Of a DNA stretch of 64,000 bases, positions 25,559-34,782 are shown one piece after another; the first letter of the stretch is position 1; the number at the start of each line of letters is the position of its first letter. This DNA is from CAYMCO01 sp964388955 (GTDB taxonomy: Bacteria > Chloroflexota > Anaerolineae > Anaerolineales > E44-bin32), in assembly GCA_964388955.1 (NCBI GenBank), contig CAYMCO010000015.1, positions 44,853 to 108,852 of the forward strand, read 5' to 3'. The translations under genes were made by a program, and so were the position numbers. The notes under the pieces are model-generated. The model made no database searches, was not told where the DNA came from, and saw only the letters and a program-made list of their open reading frames with translations.

Positions 25559-25878
25559 CAGGGGCCGCGTTACGTCCTCGCCGGGACAGAGGCTGAATCG
25601 GAGTCCATCGCGGTCGCGCAGCGCCTGAGGGCAAACCGATCGCGATCGCGCTCGCTCTCGCTCCCACGCAAGGGCCCCTTCTCGGGGGAATGCCCGCGCC
25701 CGGGCGCGCGAATTCTATGTCGGCTGGCCATCGAATTCGCTATTGGACGCCGGCCCGGGAAGAAGAGGGATGCGGCCAAGTAGGCCGCATTCAACACGGA
25801 GATGATGGCCGCCGGCGCCAGAGATGTGCCGCCGGTCCCCTTAGGAAGGGTAACCTGTGATGGCCGCCCCCGCATGGA
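25559..25878. other. Convergent intergenic region
   Basis: 320 bases between convergent genes. On the minus strand a stretch reads PAAIISVLNAAYLAASLFFPGRRP in an open frame with no start signal, perhaps a trace of a lost membrane protein. The GCGATCGCGATCGCGC tract at about 25629 is simple-sequence rich. No terminator with a T-run was seen. Confidence 0.3.
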
Positions 25879-26487
25879 TCAACCCTTGTCGGCTTCGCTT
25901 TCCTTTCCCTGAACCAGGTAGGGGCGAAAGAGATGCCTCATGACGGCGACACCCTCCTTGATTCCGTCGGCATCCAGGGCCCGGCCGCTCAGCTCGAGAT
26001 TCACGGGCCAGAACTCACTGACCATCCAGCAAAGCTCGGTCAGTGCCATCACCTCCTGGGAGGTCTCCGGCCGAACCAAAACTCCTGCGCTGGCGAACGC
26101 CTCGATCAGGTACACGAATCCCTGGTAGCCGTCCCGGCGCACCTGTAGATAGCGGGCGTGCAACTTGCGATCGCTGCGCAGCAGGGCCGCCATCTCACGA
26201 TAGGCGAACCGGTACTCCCAGATGAGCCGGTAGTTGCTGGCGATCATGGCTTCGAAATCCGTCAACTCCGGGGGCCGATCTACCGGCAGCTCGAAAGTCT
26301 CACCCCAGGCGGCGAACAATCGCTCGAATAGAGCGCGGATGATATCTCCCTTGTTGCGGAAGTAGTAATACAGATTTCCCGGGCTGATATCAATCGCGGC
26401 CGCAATATGGTTGGTCGATATCGCGGCCGTGCCGCGCTCATTGAACAGCGCTAACGCCGAGTTGAGGATCCTGTCCCGTGTGTTCAT
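25879..26487 (-). CDS. TetR-family transcriptional regulator
   Basis: 202 residues. N-terminal helix-turn-helix (about 1-50): RDRILNSALALFNERG then STNHIAAAIDISPGNLYYYFRNK, textbook TetR. C-terminal helical ligand domain of about 150 residues with Trp/Phe-rich segments (YRLIWEYRFAYREMAALL). ATG at 26487 with AAGGAG eight bases upstream. It lies within the last 50 bases of the membrane-protein gene 26438-27217 in a different frame, so the two are translationally linked and share one promoter with TetR-type operators. Confidence 0.93.
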   Translation of the reverse strand: MNTRDRILNSALALFNERGTAAISTNHIAAAIDISPGNLYYYFRNKGDIIRALFERLFAAWGETFELPVDRPPELTDFEAMIASNYRLIWEYRFAYREMAALLRSDRKLHARYLQVRRDGYQGFVYLIEAFASAGVLVRPETSQEVMALTELCWMVSEFWPVNLELSGRALDADGIKEGVAVMRHLFRPYLVQGKESEADKG

Positions 26488-27217
26488 AGACCGTACTCCT
26501 TGTCGGTCGGATCAGCACAACGCCCAGGGCGACCAGCCAGCCCAGCCACATCAGGCTTCCCACCAGCCCAGCGGGTGCCAGGACTGGAAAACCGGGGATC
26601 GCGGTCGCCAGCAGTTCGCCTTGCGCCAGCCCATACACCCCGGCGGCGGCGAATCCGGCCCATGGCAGCCATCGGGGAATTCTCCGCTGCTGAAGCAGAC
26701 TCACGCTCAGCAGTATCATCCACAGAATCGTGAATATCTGACCAATGTGCTCACCCAAGACGACGCCCCCATATTGGTGCATCGCTTGAAACACCGCAAC
26801 GGCCACTTCACGAGTCGCCGGGGTCGCCTCCGGCGAGGTGTACAACCTCGCCAGTGACGGCACAACAAACGGCCACCGCAGCAGGCCGATGATCTGCGCG
26901 ACCGCACCGGACGCCCCGAAGAACATGGCCAGCTCCCCCGTGGCGCGGCCTGCTGATGAGGGGTCGTCTCCCGCCAGCGCGCGCGGCAGCCACAGGATGC
27001 CCAGCAGGATAGGCAGGCCCACCCAGGCAAAAGCCAGCCAGGTCCAGACCAGCCCGGGCCCACCGGCGGCAAAGCGGGTCAATATCTCACCCGCCGGCTC
27101 GCGCAGGATGTCAGGATAGTCGAAATCCATCATCAGCAGCGTGTAGGGGACGTTGACTGCGATTGCGCCCAGAATGAGCAGGGCACCGGTGATCCTACGG
27201 AAATGTTGCGCTCTCAT
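26438..27217 (-). CDS. DUF4386-like seven-helix membrane protein cotranscribed with TetR
   Basis: 259 residues, about seven hydrophobic segments, opening MRAQHFRRITGALLILGAIA (RITGALL as in DUF4386 proteins). The central QYGGVVLGEHIGQIFTILWMI segment is similar in style to the protein at 5279-5959 but clearly diverged. ATG at 27217 behind CTGGAGGAG. First gene of an operon with TetR; autogenous control is suggested by the operators at 27240-27275. Function unknown; TetR partner genes are often transporters, but no transporter signature is present. Confidence 0.82.
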   Translation of the reverse strand: MRAQHFRRITGALLILGAIAVNVPYTLLMMDFDYPDILREPAGEILTRFAAGGPGLVWTWLAFAWVGLPILLGILWLPRALAGDDPSSAGRATGELAMFFGASGAVAQIIGLLRWPFVVPSLARLYTSPEATPATREVAVAVFQAMHQYGGVVLGEHIGQIFTILWMILLSVSLLQQRRIPRWLPWAGFAAAGVYGLAQGELLATAIPGFPVLAPAGLVGSLMWLGWLVALGVVLIRPTRSTVYEHTGQDPQLGVSAVQ

Positions 27218-27239
27218 GGTGAATGCTCCTCCAGATAAT

Positions 27240-27285
27240 AGAGTGTTTACTCTACTATTCTAGAGTATTTACTCTATTCTGTCAA
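27240..27285 (-). promoter_or_regulatory. TetR-controlled promoter with two operator copies
   Basis: Minus-strand promoter TTGACA (27285-27280), exactly 17 bases, TAGAAT (27262-27257). Two 14-base inverted repeats: 27262-27275 has arms AGAGTA and TACTCT (perfect) filling the -35/-10 spacer; 27240-27253 has arms AGAGTG and TACTCT (one mismatch), over the transcription start. Centres are 22 bp apart, about two helical turns. Both positions would block RNA polymerase. No other copy was noticed in the window, so the regulator is likely autoregulatory. Confidence 0.8.
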
Positions 27286-27576
27286 GAGGCATTTTGGGAG
27301 AGAAATCTGAAGCGGATCTGGCCGGGCCCTGGCTTCGAGCGGTGGTGGGGGCGCCACCTCAGGGACATCCAACGGCGCATCACAGGAAACCAGCGCCAAG
27401 ATGACGGTGCGCCTTCTGTCTCCACAACACCAAGAGCGGTGATGGGGAGCTGGGGCAGACGAGAAATCCAATCTGTGGACTTGGCTCTCATCGGAATGCC
27501 CAGAGCTTCCTCACGGCGCGCCCCGATCTCAATTGACATTCGCGGCCGCTCCACTCTGGGGTTAGGGCAGAGGGGG

Positions 27577-27610
27577 GGAAGCGCCCGGCTGGGCGCTTCC
27601 TTGTTTGTTT
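27577..27610 (+). terminator. Rho-independent terminator (plus-strand reading)
   Basis: Perfect 10-base stem GGAAGCGCCC (27577-27586) with GGGCGCTTCC (27591-27600), a four-base GGCT loop, followed on the plus strand by TTGTTTGTTT. It lies 46 bases past the stop of the minus-strand Lnt-like gene, but the T-run is on the plus-strand side, so its strongest reading is for a plus transcript, and no plus-strand gene is recognised upstream. Confidence 0.75.
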
Positions 27611-27645
27611 GGCTTTCACTTTGGAGAAACGAAAACATGGTTCGA

Positions 27646-29157
27646 TCAGGCCGCCGGCACGCCCTCTTCGAGCGCCTTGGTCCTCTTCGCGCTGCGCTCC
27701 TCCACTAGCTGGTAGATGACGAAGGCAACAAGGCTTGCCAGGCTGATCCATCCGAGGATATCCCCGAGAGATGTGTAGAGGGTCCCCTCACCGGAGCCCA
27801 TCCTGACGTCCCCCACCAGCACCACTTCCGAACCCTCTTTGTTCACATCCAGCGCGACCTGCCTGCCGTAGGGATCGATGATGGCGGCCACGCTGGTCGC
27901 GCCGGTGACGACCGCGGCGGTTCGGTTTTCAACCGCCCGGAAGGTGACATTCTGCCAAAGCTGCTCCCCGAATCCAGGGAACTCCTTATACGGAGCGGCA
28001 ATTAGCTGCGCCCCATTCTGCACCAGCCCCCGGGAGACATCCGTATAGTTCCCGTCGGCGCAGATCAGGGACGCCATGCGGCCGAATGTGGTTTGGAAGA
28101 CAGGGAAGGCACCTCCCGGGACATCATAGGCCTCGCCGGGAGGGATATGCGTCTTGTTGTAGACCTCGGAGAACTCACCTTCCGGGCTGAGCAGCACGGC
28201 CTGATTTCGCCGGGGGTGCCCCTCCCTGATATCCGAGTAGGAGATGAAGATGTATGCACCCGTGTCCGCGGCGATCTGGCGGAATTGTCGAGTAAACTCG
28301 ACCTGCGGGTCGAAATTGAACATCATCTCAGAAGTGAAAAGCACCTGTGCCCCCTGAGCGGCTGCTTCTCGCGCCTGCCGTGCGAAGGTATCGAAGCGGA
28401 CCTGCGAGGTATTTACCTCATCGCGGTGGGCCGGGAGCGGATAATCTGCCCGCAACGCGGCGGCTCGTATCGAGGGCAAGTCCGCCGGTGCAGCGTTTAG
28501 GATCCAGAGACTTGTCCCAATCCAGGCAGCCAAGATGATGCCCCCCATCATCAGCCAACTTCGCGCCAGCCCCACCCCCAGGGCCGGCCACTCTGATGCA
28601 GCGCGTTTCCGGTCATACCACGCGATCGCACCCTGTCCGAGGGCATAGTTGACCAGCATAATGAGCATGTTGAGCCCATAGACGCTGAGCACCGATACGG
28701 GCTGAATCAACCATGCCTGCGTTGCCTGCGAATAGCCGATGAAGGCGCTCGTGGCGATGACCGGTATGAAGGTCGCACGGACCATCTCGAATCCCACCCA
28801 ATTCACGACTCCCATAACCACCAGCCAGCGGTATCCGGTGCGTTCGATGAACCCTCGCTCGCGATAGACGAGATACGACAGAATGGCCACCAGGACGCCA
28901 AGATAGGTGAAGAAGGGGCCGAACTCGGTACCAAAGAGCCTGGCCAGGTACGGGCCCAGCCAAACCAGCAGATAGATTGCAGGAGCGAGACTCGATTGCT
29001 TGGCCGGGAACATCCGGTACTGGGCAAAAATGCCCGGTACAAAGGCGAACCAGGCCAGCCACCAGATTCCGTATGGCGGGAATGCCAGCAGGAGCATAAC
29101 GCCGCTCAAGGCGGATAGCAGGATGCCGATCAGGAAACGTGCGCGCGCACTCATCAT
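27646..29157 (-). CDS. lnt: Apolipoprotein N-acyltransferase-like protein
   Basis: 503 residues: seven or so N-terminal helices, then a nitrilase-fold catalytic domain from about 230 to 465, and a last helix at about 470-490. Catalytic triad visible as E277 (LFTSEMMF), K335 (YNKTHIPPGE) and C366 (ICADGNYTD). This is the Lnt arrangement, which transfers an acyl chain to the N-terminal cysteine of lipoproteins. Start at the ATG at 29157 behind GAGGAGGCG. Lnt is unusual outside diderms, although related proteins occur in Actinobacteria and some Chloroflexota; the protein could instead act on another lipid acceptor. Gene symbol is by architecture only. Confidence 0.78.
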   Translation of the reverse strand: MMSARARFLIGILLSALSGVMLLLAFPPYGIWWLAWFAFVPGIFAQYRMFPAKQSSLAPAIYLLVWLGPYLARLFGTEFGPFFTYLGVLVAILSYLVYRERGFIERTGYRWLVVMGVVNWVGFEMVRATFIPVIATSAFIGYSQATQAWLIQPVSVLSVYGLNMLIMLVNYALGQGAIAWYDRKRAASEWPALGVGLARSWLMMGGIILAAWIGTSLWILNAAPADLPSIRAAALRADYPLPAHRDEVNTSQVRFDTFARQAREAAAQGAQVLFTSEMMFNFDPQVEFTRQFRQIAADTGAYIFISYSDIREGHPRRNQAVLLSPEGEFSEVYNKTHIPPGEAYDVPGGAFPVFQTTFGRMASLICADGNYTDVSRGLVQNGAQLIAAPYKEFPGFGEQLWQNVTFRAVENRTAAVVTGATSVAAIIDPYGRQVALDVNKEGSEVVLVGDVRMGSGEGTLYTSLGDILGWISLASLVAFVIYQLVEERSAKRTKALEEGVPAA

Positions 29158-29478
29158 CGCCTCCTCATGAACTCCGATTGCATACCCACCTTATAGCAAC
29201 ACCACCTAGTCCGCATCGATCGAACGGTCGATTTGGGGGTTTAATCAGGGGTTTGAGTTTTCCACCTATCTTGCGCGGATATGCGCGCCTTGTTTCCCGT
29301 GCAATTCGATCATCTTCCTCTTGATTCCTGACCCATGCGGGTCTAAGCTGGGTGCAGACCGACCGGATTTGATCGGATTGGCAATGGACTTCGCGTTCAG
29401 GAACATCTGAGCGGGCCCCAGCGAACCAACCTCCGTCCCGGAAGGTTCTCGCGGGCTGAGTGCGAGAGGAGGGTACAA
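29158..29478. other. Divergent intergenic region
   Basis: 321 bases between divergent genes. A partly palindromic run CGATCGAACGGTCGAT lies at about 29217, of uncertain meaning. The methyltransferase start has GAGAGGAGGGTACAA immediately upstream. No convincing -10/-35 pair was found. Confidence 0.35.
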
Positions 29479-30090
29479 ATGAGAACCCCCAAATGGCTGT
29501 ATGATTTCATCTACCGCCACGAGATCAACGCTTGGGATATCGGCCCGCGGAAGGAGTTGGTGGACTTCATCGAGAGCGGCCGAGTCCAGCCTTGCCGCAC
29601 GATCTACCTCGGCAGCGGCACCGCGAAGAACGCCATATTTATGGCGCAGCGAGGCTTTGAAGTGACCGGCGTGGATTATTCGATGGAGGCAGTCCAACTC
29701 GGGCGCAGGCGGGCCCAAGAAGCTGGCGTTGACATTCGTTTCATCCAGGACGACCTCACAGACCTGCGCCACGTGACCGGGACCTTCGATTTGCTGGTCG
29801 ATTTTGGCACCCTGGACGACCTCGGCGCCGAGGACCGCGCCCTATATGTGCAGAACGTGCTCCCGTTAGCCGCGCCGGGAAGCCTGTTCTTCTTGTGGGC
29901 CTTCGAATGGCCCAGCAGATGGCAGGATAGATTGAATCCCTTCCCGTTGAAATTGGATCCGGGTGAGGTGGAGCGTCGCTTCGGTGCGTGGTTTGATATC
30001 GAGTGCCTTTCCAGAAACCTAACCCCCGATCTCTCAGGATTTGAACCGGGCCAAGCGACCTACTTGATGTCCCGCAAGAAAGGAGCCTGA
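29479..30090 (+). CDS. SAM-dependent methyltransferase
   Basis: 203 residues. Class I fold: motif I IYLGSGTAKNAIFMAQRG (post-I acidic strand GVDYSMEAV), motif II IQDDLTDL and LLVDFGTLDDL, motif III AAPGSLFFLWAFEW. The motif I glycines are GSGTAKN rather than GxGxG, as in TPMT-like and UbiE-like relatives. ATG at 29479 with a very strong binding site GAGGAGGG. Neighbours give no substrate clue. Downstream no gene is recognised for 590 bases. Confidence 0.88.
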   Translation: MRTPKWLYDFIYRHEINAWDIGPRKELVDFIESGRVQPCRTIYLGSGTAKNAIFMAQRGFEVTGVDYSMEAVQLGRRRAQEAGVDIRFIQDDLTDLRHVTGTFDLLVDFGTLDDLGAEDRALYVQNVLPLAAPGSLFFLWAFEWPSRWQDRLNPFPLKLDPGEVERRFGAWFDIECLSRNLTPDLSGFEPGQATYLMSRKKGA

Positions 30091-30680
30091 TCTGGCGAGG
30101 CGAGAACCGATCCGCTGGAGCGGGATCCCCAGCGTGCCGGCGGGCCTTTGGACAGTTGCGATCGCGTTTGTGCCAGAAGGCTCCGCCCAAGTGTGGGCTT
30201 AGGCACTGGGAACCATCTTGATGATCTTCACCCCTATCGGGGTCTGCGGGGCCCAGGTTGAGGAGAGCGGCATATGGGGGCTGGTTGGCGTCGTGGGAGG
30301 GATAGTAGGCGCGGTCTCTTTTTGTGACCCAGGCCAGCCCCCGGACTCCACGCCGGCGAATGCGGCCGCAAGATTCCTGCCTAAGAACGTCAATCGACGC
30401 AAGCTTCTTCGATGATGCCAGCCGTGATCGAAGAAACCAAGGCAAATTGCCCATGTTTCGAACAATCGACGGCCCTGGGCGCCAAGCCAGCCCTCTGGCC
30501 CCGGCCGGCCAGGGAGACGACCGGATCACGGGGGCGGCCGCCGCCCGGGGACGGGTGGGAGCCGGGCAGCAACCTCGATCCGTTTCGGCCCCTGCCCGCT
30601 CGGGGGTTACCCTGGCGGCCATCCGCTCTTCTTTGGGCACAAATTCGATGTCAAAGCCCGAATCCGTGGCCCGGCGCCGC
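30091..30680. other. GC-rich intergenic region, no gene recognised
   Basis: 590 bases between convergent genes. Open frames on both strands overlap and have low-complexity Pro/Arg composition, so they are shadows. A GGGGGCGGCCGCCGCCCGGGG tract near 30530 can form a hairpin but has no T-run. Confidence 0.3.
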
Positions 30681-31343
30681 TCAGATTCTGTCCAGCCCGG
30701 CGTCGCGGGCTTTGATGATCGCCTGCGCCCGATCGGCCACCTGGAGCTTGCTGAATATGTTGGTCACATAGTTGCGCACAGTCTTGTCGGTGATCACCAG
30801 CTTCTCCGCGATCTGGCGATTCTGGTCCCCTTGGGCAATCAACTCCAACACCTCCAGCTCGCGGGGTGTAAGCTCGGGAAAGGCGTCCTCCGGCAGGGAC
30901 CCCTGGAACTCCGCCCGGCCCTGGCTGAAGAAGCGCATGATCCGGCTTGCGATCGCCGGTCCGAAAAGCGCTTGACCCTTGGAGACGCCCCTTATTGTCT
31001 CCAGTAGCTCATCCGGTTGGGCGCCTTTGAGCACGTAGCCGCGCGCCCCGGCCCGCATGGCTGAGAACACGGACGCATCATCCTCGAGCATGGTGACCAT
31101 CACGATTCCTGCGGAGGGGTTTTTCCGCAGGATGCCGCGCGTCGCCTCAACGCCGCTCAACCCCGGCATATCGATGTCCATGAGAATCACGTCCGGCTGC
31201 AACTCCTCCACCCGATCAATGGCTTCCTGCCCCGATACCGCCTCCCCCACGAGCTCAATATCCGGGATGGCAGAGAAAAGGGCGCGCAGGCCCTCCCGGA
31301 ACAGGGCGTGGTCGTCCACAATCAGCAAGCGTATCGATTCCAT
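30681..31343 (-). CDS. NarL/FixJ-family response regulator
   Basis: 220 residues: receiver with DD at 10-11, phospho-acceptor D56 in VILMDIDMPGLSG, K in YVLKGAQPDELL; C-terminal LuxR helix-turn-helix LTPRELEVLELIAQGDQNRQIAEKLVITDKTVRNY. It starts five bases after the stop of the histidine-kinase gene (31349), so the two form a two-gene operon. Confidence 0.95.
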   Translation of the reverse strand: MESIRLLIVDDHALFREGLRALFSAIPDIELVGEAVSGQEAIDRVEELQPDVILMDIDMPGLSGVEATRGILRKNPSAGIVMVTMLEDDASVFSAMRAGARGYVLKGAQPDELLETIRGVSKGQALFGPAIASRIMRFFSQGRAEFQGSLPEDAFPELTPRELEVLELIAQGDQNRQIAEKLVITDKTVRNYVTNIFSKLQVADRAQAIIKARDAGLDRI

Positions 31344-31348
31344 GATTT

Positions 31349-33424
31349 TCAGTCCAGCAGCGGAAAGCGAGCGACAATCCGCGTCCCTCGGCTTGGCTCG
31401 GATTCCAGGGTGAATTCACCTTGCAGCTCTTCGGCGCGTTCACGCATCGAATTCAAACCGATGCCGCCTTTCACATCATCGGAGAATCCGATCCCATCGT
31501 CGCTGACCTCCACGCTGAATTCCCTCCCACCTCCGTTGCGTTGCACTTCAAAGGTGACCGTACAGTGCCGCGCAGACGCGTGGCGCGTCACATTGGTCAG
31601 GGCCTCCGTCGTGATCCGATAGGCCGCAACTTCAACCGCAGCCGGAAGCCGAAGGGGGTCGCCATTCGGTGCCTGGACCTGGATCTGCATCCACGCGCCG
31701 CTCGCCGAATCCAGATTCAATCCAGCGGCGAAATCCTGCACCGCTCCGGCCAACCCGAGTTCGTCCAGCTCCGGCGGGCGCAGGGCATAAACCAGCCTGC
31801 GAATCTGGCCGACGGTGGCCTCATTTTGAGCGGCCAGCTCATCCAACAGCTTGCGCGCGCTGCTCGGGTCGCTGTCCAAGAAATGACGAACCGCGGCGAG
31901 CTTCAAGCCCTGGCTTGCCAGCACCGGCCCGATGCCATCGTGAAGGTCGCGTCGCAGACGTCGTCTTTCTTCCTCTCGGGTCGTCACCAACCGGGCGCGG
32001 GATTGGCGCAGATCCTGGGTGAGCTGCACGGCGCGCGCCGCGGGACCCGCCTGCCGGGCGATCTGGCGCAGCAGGCCTCGGTCCGAATCGGTCAGGGGTT
32101 CTCCGGGCGCACGCGCCGATACACTCAAGTATCCAATAGACTGACCCTGGTAGTGGATGGGGAATGAAACTCGTTCGTATCCTCCTGCCCCTTGCCTGGC
32201 GACACGTTCCAACGTCCCCCCGCGTTGAAGCATAATCTCGCCGCAAGGGAGCTTCAGCGCCCCGACCACGGTTTCCACAATCGCCGGAAGAACCTCCTCT
32301 GGCGTGCCACTGCCCTCCAGGCGCTCTCCCAGGCGCCGAAGCACCGCCAGCGGCTCGTCCCGCTCGCCGTACAGCAGCCGATTCACCCCGCGCTGAAGCC
32401 GGCGGCGGAGGGGATCAAAGAGCACCGCAACCATGGCGGTGGCAAGCAGCGGGAGGGCCACGCTTCCTTTTGACTGGAGGAACGATCCTATTCCGCTTAC
32501 GAGCAGGACGTACACGCCCACGACCCCGATGGAGAGGGCACCATACACCAGAGTCCGGTTGATCAGCAGGTCGATGTCATACAGCCGGTAGCGGAGTACG
32601 GCGATACTGACCGCGATCGCGATGCCTATCGTGGCGAGATTCTGGACCGAAAACCCAAGCTCGGCAGCCAGCCGGCTATCCGAGACCACAAGGAACAAGG
32701 CCCCTTCAACCCCGAGAAGGAAGAGCCACAGGCCCAGCGCGAATACCATCCACTTCATCTGCTGGCGGGCGACGCCACTGGATCTCCTGAAGCGCAAGAA
32801 CACGGATGCGAAGCAACCGAGAAAACCGACAGTCAGCAGCGACGCCGACAGGGCGCGCAGGGGGCCCCAGAAGGGCGATTCCACCCCGAAGGGGTTCCAG
32901 ACGATACCCCCCATCCCCTCCCACGAATCCGGAAGGAACGCGCTGACCGCTGTCGAAACCACGATTCCGACCGCCGTCGCCCACGCCACCGGCCGCCACC
33001 GGACCGAAGGCAATCTGCCATCTGGGAACAGGAGCAGGAGGAATGTAATCGGAATCAGAGACCGGGGCGACCAAATCCATTGGGCCAGCCAATGCGACCA
33101 AGCGGGGGCGGGGATCACTTCCCCGGGAGCCATCAAGCTCCTGTAGGCCAAGCACCCGATGTTCAGCATTTCGATTCCGCTGAGCAACCCGAGGCCGGCA
33201 AGCATCCAGGCGATGGGGTGTCGAGGGTGGCGGGAGAGAACCAGCCCGCCCAGGCCGGCGAAAACCACCCCGCTCACAGGCACGGTCAGTTGATGGGAGA
33301 GCAGTCCCACCGGTGCGCCGGCACCGATCATGGCCAATGCGCCCAGCACGATCCCGGCCATGAGCAAGAGGGCGCTCAGTCCGGCGATCGACCAGGCCAT
33401 CCATCTCGCCTTGCTCTCAACCAT
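31349..33424 (-). CDS. NarL-type sensor histidine kinase with multi-helix sensor
   Basis: 691 residues from the ATG at 33424; a TTG 21 bases further up at 33445 is an alternative with a weak site. About eight hydrophobic segments up to residue ~340, then a linker rich in RLEGSGTPEEVL and a GAF-like portion (GERLEGSGTPEEVLPAIVETVVGALKLPCGEI ... FPIHYQGQSIGYLSVSARAPGEPL), then the HisKA_3 dimerisation domain with phospho-acceptor His495 in RRDLHDGIGP, and an HATPase domain ending with GIGLNSMRERAEELQGEF. This is the LiaS/DesK-like class with the NarL partner directly downstream. The stimulus is unknown. Confidence 0.92.
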   Translation of the reverse strand: MVESKARWMAWSIAGLSALLLMAGIVLGALAMIGAGAPVGLLSHQLTVPVSGVVFAGLGGLVLSRHPRHPIAWMLAGLGLLSGIEMLNIGCLAYRSLMAPGEVIPAPAWSHWLAQWIWSPRSLIPITFLLLLFPDGRLPSVRWRPVAWATAVGIVVSTAVSAFLPDSWEGMGGIVWNPFGVESPFWGPLRALSASLLTVGFLGCFASVFLRFRRSSGVARQQMKWMVFALGLWLFLLGVEGALFLVVSDSRLAAELGFSVQNLATIGIAIAVSIAVLRYRLYDIDLLINRTLVYGALSIGVVGVYVLLVSGIGSFLQSKGSVALPLLATAMVAVLFDPLRRRLQRGVNRLLYGERDEPLAVLRRLGERLEGSGTPEEVLPAIVETVVGALKLPCGEIMLQRGGTLERVARQGAGGYERVSFPIHYQGQSIGYLSVSARAPGEPLTDSDRGLLRQIARQAGPAARAVQLTQDLRQSRARLVTTREEERRRLRRDLHDGIGPVLASQGLKLAAVRHFLDSDPSSARKLLDELAAQNEATVGQIRRLVYALRPPELDELGLAGAVQDFAAGLNLDSASGAWMQIQVQAPNGDPLRLPAAVEVAAYRITTEALTNVTRHASARHCTVTFEVQRNGGGREFSVEVSDDGIGFSDDVKGGIGLNSMRERAEELQGEFTLESEPSRGTRIVARFPLLD

Positions 33425-33888
33425 GTCCCGGCCCTTTGGATCCAAGACCTATCGATTTGATTTCGGTGAGTGCGATCCGCACAGTCCCTGATGTCCGGCC
33501 GGCAGACTCGGAGTTCTTCGGGGATAGAATCGCCAACCAAGATGCGGAGCTCGTTGATCCGATTTCACCATTATACAACCCTCGACACGGAAGAGGCGTG
33601 AAGAACTCAAGTGGGCGTCCCTTCAGATGGGCAAACGCTTCCTTTGGGCCCCTCTCAACCGGAGCCTCTCCTCCATATCCTCCGCTTGGAAACACTTCGG
33701 GGCACTGCTGATCGATGACAGGGGCGCGAATCCGGCAGGGTTGCTCAGGGCGACAGCCAAACCCTGTCCACCGATCGCGCCTCTCCCTTGAATTGTTTCC
33801 CTACGTGTTCATTTCCCTGTTCCACCTTTGGATTGACACACTCTCCCCACCGTCTTTCTCATCCGCATGGACAATTCGTCGCGGTTTG
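33425..33888. other. Intergenic region upstream of the NarL-type kinase
   Basis: 464 bases. Contains CACTCTCCCCACC-type and poly-C/T short tracts; no gene, terminator or clear promoter was recognised. Confidence 0.3.
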
Positions 33889-34473
33889 CTACCTTAGCAG
33901 GACGATCCCGATCAGCAGCAAGAGGGGTACGTACGGAAAAAAGGGGATCAGCCAGAACAACGCTGGCCGGATCAGCAAGACCACGGCCGGGACAATGGCA
34001 GCGCCGATGGTCAGGTAGGAGAGCCAGGGTGCGGCGTCTGCCTGCAAAAGGGCCAGGCCCAAGAGAAGTAGCCCGGCCAGGACGAGCCAGTTTCCATAGA
34101 CGTGATAGTCCGGGTACTTCCCGCCAAGATACCCGGCCAGATCGAATTGCTGCGTATAGTTGACAAGGAAGTAGGCAACCGAGCCCAGCGCAACCAAGAG
34201 CGCGGCCAACGCGGCCGTCGTCGAGGCGCCCCTGCCCCGCAGATAGATGGCGAGCACGACTACGCCAGCGACCGAGAGGATAGACCAGAGGTAGAGCAGG
34301 CTCTTATTGATATCGTAGCGCGTACGGTACCGCTCTACGAGCTGGAGACGCTCGCCAATGTCTTGGGTCTGATAGTAACCGGGGACGCCAAACGGCGCGG
34401 CGAGAATCATCGCCATGAAACTAGCAATCAATAGAATTGAGACCAAGCGCTGTGTATCCAACTGGGTCTCCAT
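33889..34473 (-). CDS. Six-helix membrane protein of unknown function
   Basis: 194 residues from the ATG at 34473, with AAGGAGATCTCAA directly upstream; the frame's earlier ATG at 34491 lies before this site. Six hydrophobic segments with a conserved-looking loop GYYQTQDIGERLQLVERYRTRYDINKSLLYLWSIL after helix 1, and a C-terminal double helix pair. Family not recognised. It follows a small membrane protein (34525-34782) by about 51 bases on the same strand, likely one operon. Confidence 0.72.
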   Translation of the reverse strand: METQLDTQRLVSILLIASFMAMILAAPFGVPGYYQTQDIGERLQLVERYRTRYDINKSLLYLWSILSVAGVVVLAIYLRGRGASTTAALAALLVALGSVAYFLVNYTQQFDLAGYLGGKYPDYHVYGNWLVLAGLLLLGLALLQADAAPWLSYLTIGAAIVPAVVLLIRPALFWLIPFFPYVPLLLLIGIVLLR

Positions 34474-34524
34474 TTGAGATCTCCTTTGCACGCCTAAACG
34501 TCTGTCATCGAAGGGCGTTTGTGC

Positions 34525-34782
34525 CTACATCACCCTGAGAATGAGCAAGATTAGACCAACTACACCTGCGGACAAGAGGCCTCCGGCGGCAGACCACATC
34601 CACCCATCTCGAATGCGGCCCAGCAATATTCCGCCTGGGGTCCCCACTACTAAGCCGACGAACAACGAATAGACGAAGGTTGAGAAGAACGAGTAGGGGG
34701 CGCGAGTAGCAACAGAAACAACAAGTGTGAGAATCGCCACGGCTGCCCATCCAATCAACCCATCAATCATCCATTTCTGCAT
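34525..34782 (-). CDS. Small three-helix membrane protein
   Basis: 85 residues from the ATG at 34782, with GGAGGTATCACG upstream. Hydrophobic throughout: WMIDGLIGWAAVAILTLVV, a middle FSTFVYSLFVGLVVGTPGGILLG and a last GGLLSAGVVGLILLIL segment, with a basic-acidic GRIRDGWMW loop. Family not recognised. The cytochrome c remnant at 34767-35300 runs into its start and shares its strand. Confidence 0.68.
   Translation of the reverse strand: MQKWMIDGLIGWAAVAILTLVVSVATRAPYSFFSTFVYSLFVGLVVGTPGGILLGRIRDGWMWSAAGGLLSAGVVGLILLILRVM

Noticed and set aside
25629..25650. Simple GCGATCGC-type tract as a possible repeat or site
   Set aside because: Too short and not repeated elsewhere in the window; the surrounding base composition explains it.
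30324..31007. Plus-strand frame over the NarL response-regulator region
   Set aside because: It is antisense to the response regulator and the upstream part has no signature.
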